From Paraburkholderia sp. HP33-1 (GTDB lineage Bacteria; Pseudomonadota; Gammaproteobacteria; Burkholderiales; Burkholderiaceae), in contig NZ_JAJEJR010000002.1 of NCBI RefSeq assembly GCF_021390595.1, forward strand, positions 124,001-188,000: DNA of 64,000 nt, given 5' to 3'. The position numbers and the translations under genes are program-made. The notes beneath the pieces were generated by a model. It did no database searches. It was not told the origin of the DNA and was given only the letters and a program-made list of their open reading frames with translations. Position 1 is the stretch's first letter. The number at the start of each line of letters is the position of its first letter. Shown one piece after another: positions 63,108 through 64,000 of this stretch.

Positions 63108-63332
63108 ATGCAAAATTCTGTCGCACGACAATACCGCGGTTACGCGGTCCGGTCGTCAGCTCACTGTCTGCCTGACGGCTGTTTTTCCTCGAACGTGACC
63201 CTTACGCGGTCCGATGCCCGTTCTGGGCCCGCGCTTTACGAGTTTTATTCGCTCGACTATTTCAGCAGCGAAGAAGACGCACTGGGTTATTCCGACCGAT
63301 GGGCGCGCGACTGGATCGATACGCGCGGCTGA
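63108..63332 (+). CDS. Small protein of a Burkholderiales family (DUF6566-like)
   Basis: The product is 74 residues from the ATG at 63108: MQNSVARQYRGYAVRSSAHC, then a beta-rich part ending EEDALGYSDRWARDWIDTRG. The C-terminal pattern (E/D)DA..Y...WA..WIDTR matches the neighbour at 63394-63609. Such short proteins are known in Burkholderiales as uncharacterised domains; I think DUF6566 but have not checked it. Function unknown. Confidence 0.6.
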   Translation: MQNSVARQYRGYAVRSSAHCLPDGCFSSNVTLTRSDARSGPALYEFYSLDYFSSEEDALGYSDRWARDWIDTRG

Positions 63333-63393
63333 CAACGCCCATCAGTTTCGACGCTGCCCACACAGTCCTCGCCCTTCGATGCCGCGAGTCCCT

Positions 63394-63609
63394 TCAGCCA
63401 AAGCGCGCGTCCAACCACTCCTGAGCCCAGTTTTTCGCATAGGCAATGGCGTCCTCGCGCACGTCGAAGCCCGCAAGATCACCACTTAGATGAATGTCAT
63501 GCTCGCTCCCGTCCGCACGGTTGGTGCTGATGCGGGCATGGGCCATGTATTCGCCGTCGGCCCTGCGTGGCGTCGGGTCGATGATGAATCGGGTTGAATT
63601 GAAGCGCAT
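63394..63609 (-). CDS. Small protein, paralogue of the 63108 gene (DUF6566-like)
   Basis: The product is 71 residues from the ATG at 63609 (AAGGAAAGACA upstream). It reads YMAHARISTNRADGSEHDIH in the middle and ends REDAIAYAKNWAQEWLDARFG, sharing the EDA..YA..WA.EW(I/L)D ending with the gene at 63108, which it faces tail-to-tail. The function is unknown. The two probably arose by duplication and inversion. Confidence 0.65.
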   Translation of the reverse strand: MRFNSTRFIIDPTPRRADGEYMAHARISTNRADGSEHDIHLSGDLAGFDVREDAIAYAKNWAQEWLDARFG

Positions 63610-63731
63610 TGTCTTTCCTTGTTCGTTTGCCGCGCGGCCATGATCGTTGCGGAGCGTCTGGTCTCCGATGTTGCCTGCGTTTGCTGCCGCCGACGTGCAC
63701 CGATGGGTTCCGGCGTAGAGCGAGGCGCGAG

Positions 63732-64000
63732 TCACAACTCCAGATCGAGGACGTTCGTGTCCTGGGCGCACGTGTCGATGAGGTGTTCCGCATAGGCAGT
63801 CGATGCACGCCGCGCGTCGCCGGCGCTCTGGAACGGCCTCGTCACCGCAAGCCTGAATACGCGGCTGCGCGGCACTTGCTCTGAGCTTCGCGGCTCCTGG
63901 ATACGTACGGCAGCGTCGAACCCTTCGTCGTAGTTATGCCCACTTCCGGGCTCGGTGGCTCGATGCGGATAGACCAGTGGATAAACTTCCAGTCCACGGT
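63732..64000 (-). CDS. Partial protein with a DUF6566-like C-terminal end
   Basis: Only the C-terminal end is in the window, from the stop at 63732 back to the window edge. It contains GLEVYPLVYPHRATEPGSG, HNYDEGFDAAVRIQEP and ends AGDARRASTAYAEHLIDTCAQD, followed by NVLDLEL. The DA..A..YA..(L/W)ID ending again resembles the two small proteins beside it. The full length and function are unknown because the start is outside the window. Confidence 0.5.
   Translation of the reverse strand, partial: RGLEVYPLVYPHRATEPGSGHNYDEGFDAAVRIQEPRSSEQVPRSRVFRLAVTRPFQSAGDARRASTAYAEHLIDTCAQDTNVLDLEL

Noticed and set aside
1..64000. Search by eye for CRISPR arrays, tRNA/rRNA genes, phage genes and complete insertion sequences.
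   Set aside because: No regular direct-repeat array, cloverleaf, rRNA segment, integrase, transposase or paired terminal repeat was found; small or degenerate ones could be missed without computation.

Overview
The window looks like a stretch of a Burkholderiales chromosome, most likely Burkholderia sensu lato or Paraburkholderia. The GC content is high, most reading frames are open on the opposite strand, there are two OmpC-type porins with a terminal Phe, and there are many LysR/AraC/MFS genes, NodT-type efflux and a second rpsU beside a cold-shock gene. This assignment is inference; there is no rRNA gene or other decisive marker.

Layout. 1-13262: end of a YCII/DGPF gene and its ECF42-type sigma factor, a LysE exporter, a DUF4337 protein, a quinone oxidoreductase, a tripartite RND efflux operon (9613 to 3844, minus strand), a GNAT gene facing a MocR regulator, and a second GNAT gene. 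13363-22005: a PQQ-type beta-propeller protein with its terminator, two AraC/GyrI regulators, an MHS and a DHA2 transporter, and a dienelactone hydrolase/SnoaL fusion. 22039-22362: relic of an aryl-CoA ligase. 22812-27322: an orphan ABC binding protein, a porin, a chemoreceptor and a small lipoprotein. 27646-32537: a sigma-54 promoter, a 2-hydroxycarboxylate transporter and a DctB/DctD-like two-component pair in one coupled operon. 32545-41964: a DUF3579 gene and the nitrate assimilation island (nitrate porter; nirB-nirD-flavoprotein-nitrate reductase). Both nas transcripts begin with a -24/-12 promoter followed directly by a two-hairpin hexaloop leader that overlaps a terminator, the architecture bound by ANTAR proteins (NasT/NasR). 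42006-42219: a shrunken, rearranged copy of the dctD/DUF3579 junction on the far side of the nas island. 42231-49858: MFS, a GalU paralogue with an altered nucleotide loop, 1-Cys peroxiredoxin, MBL-rhodanese, DMT transporter, RibD-like reductase, LysR. 50008-53798: flavin hydroxylase, epoxide hydrolase and a flavoprotein. 54109-54415: broken GNAT. 54789-55994: alpha-oxoamine synthase. 56613-61809: LysR facing a glucarate-dehydratase/GPH-transporter/porin set. 61991-64000: rpsU, cold-shock protein and three small related-looking proteins.

How it works together. The clearest circuits are nitrogen control (sigma-54 plus nitrate-responsive antitermination) of nitrate uptake and reduction to ammonium, and a DctBD-type system next to a sigma-54 promoter for uptake of a citrate/malate-like acid. 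Divergent regulator/target pairs (MocR/GNAT, LysR/hydroxylase, LysR/gudD) suggest local sensing of amines, aromatics and sugar acids. No CRISPR, tRNA, rRNA, phage or intact insertion sequence was seen.
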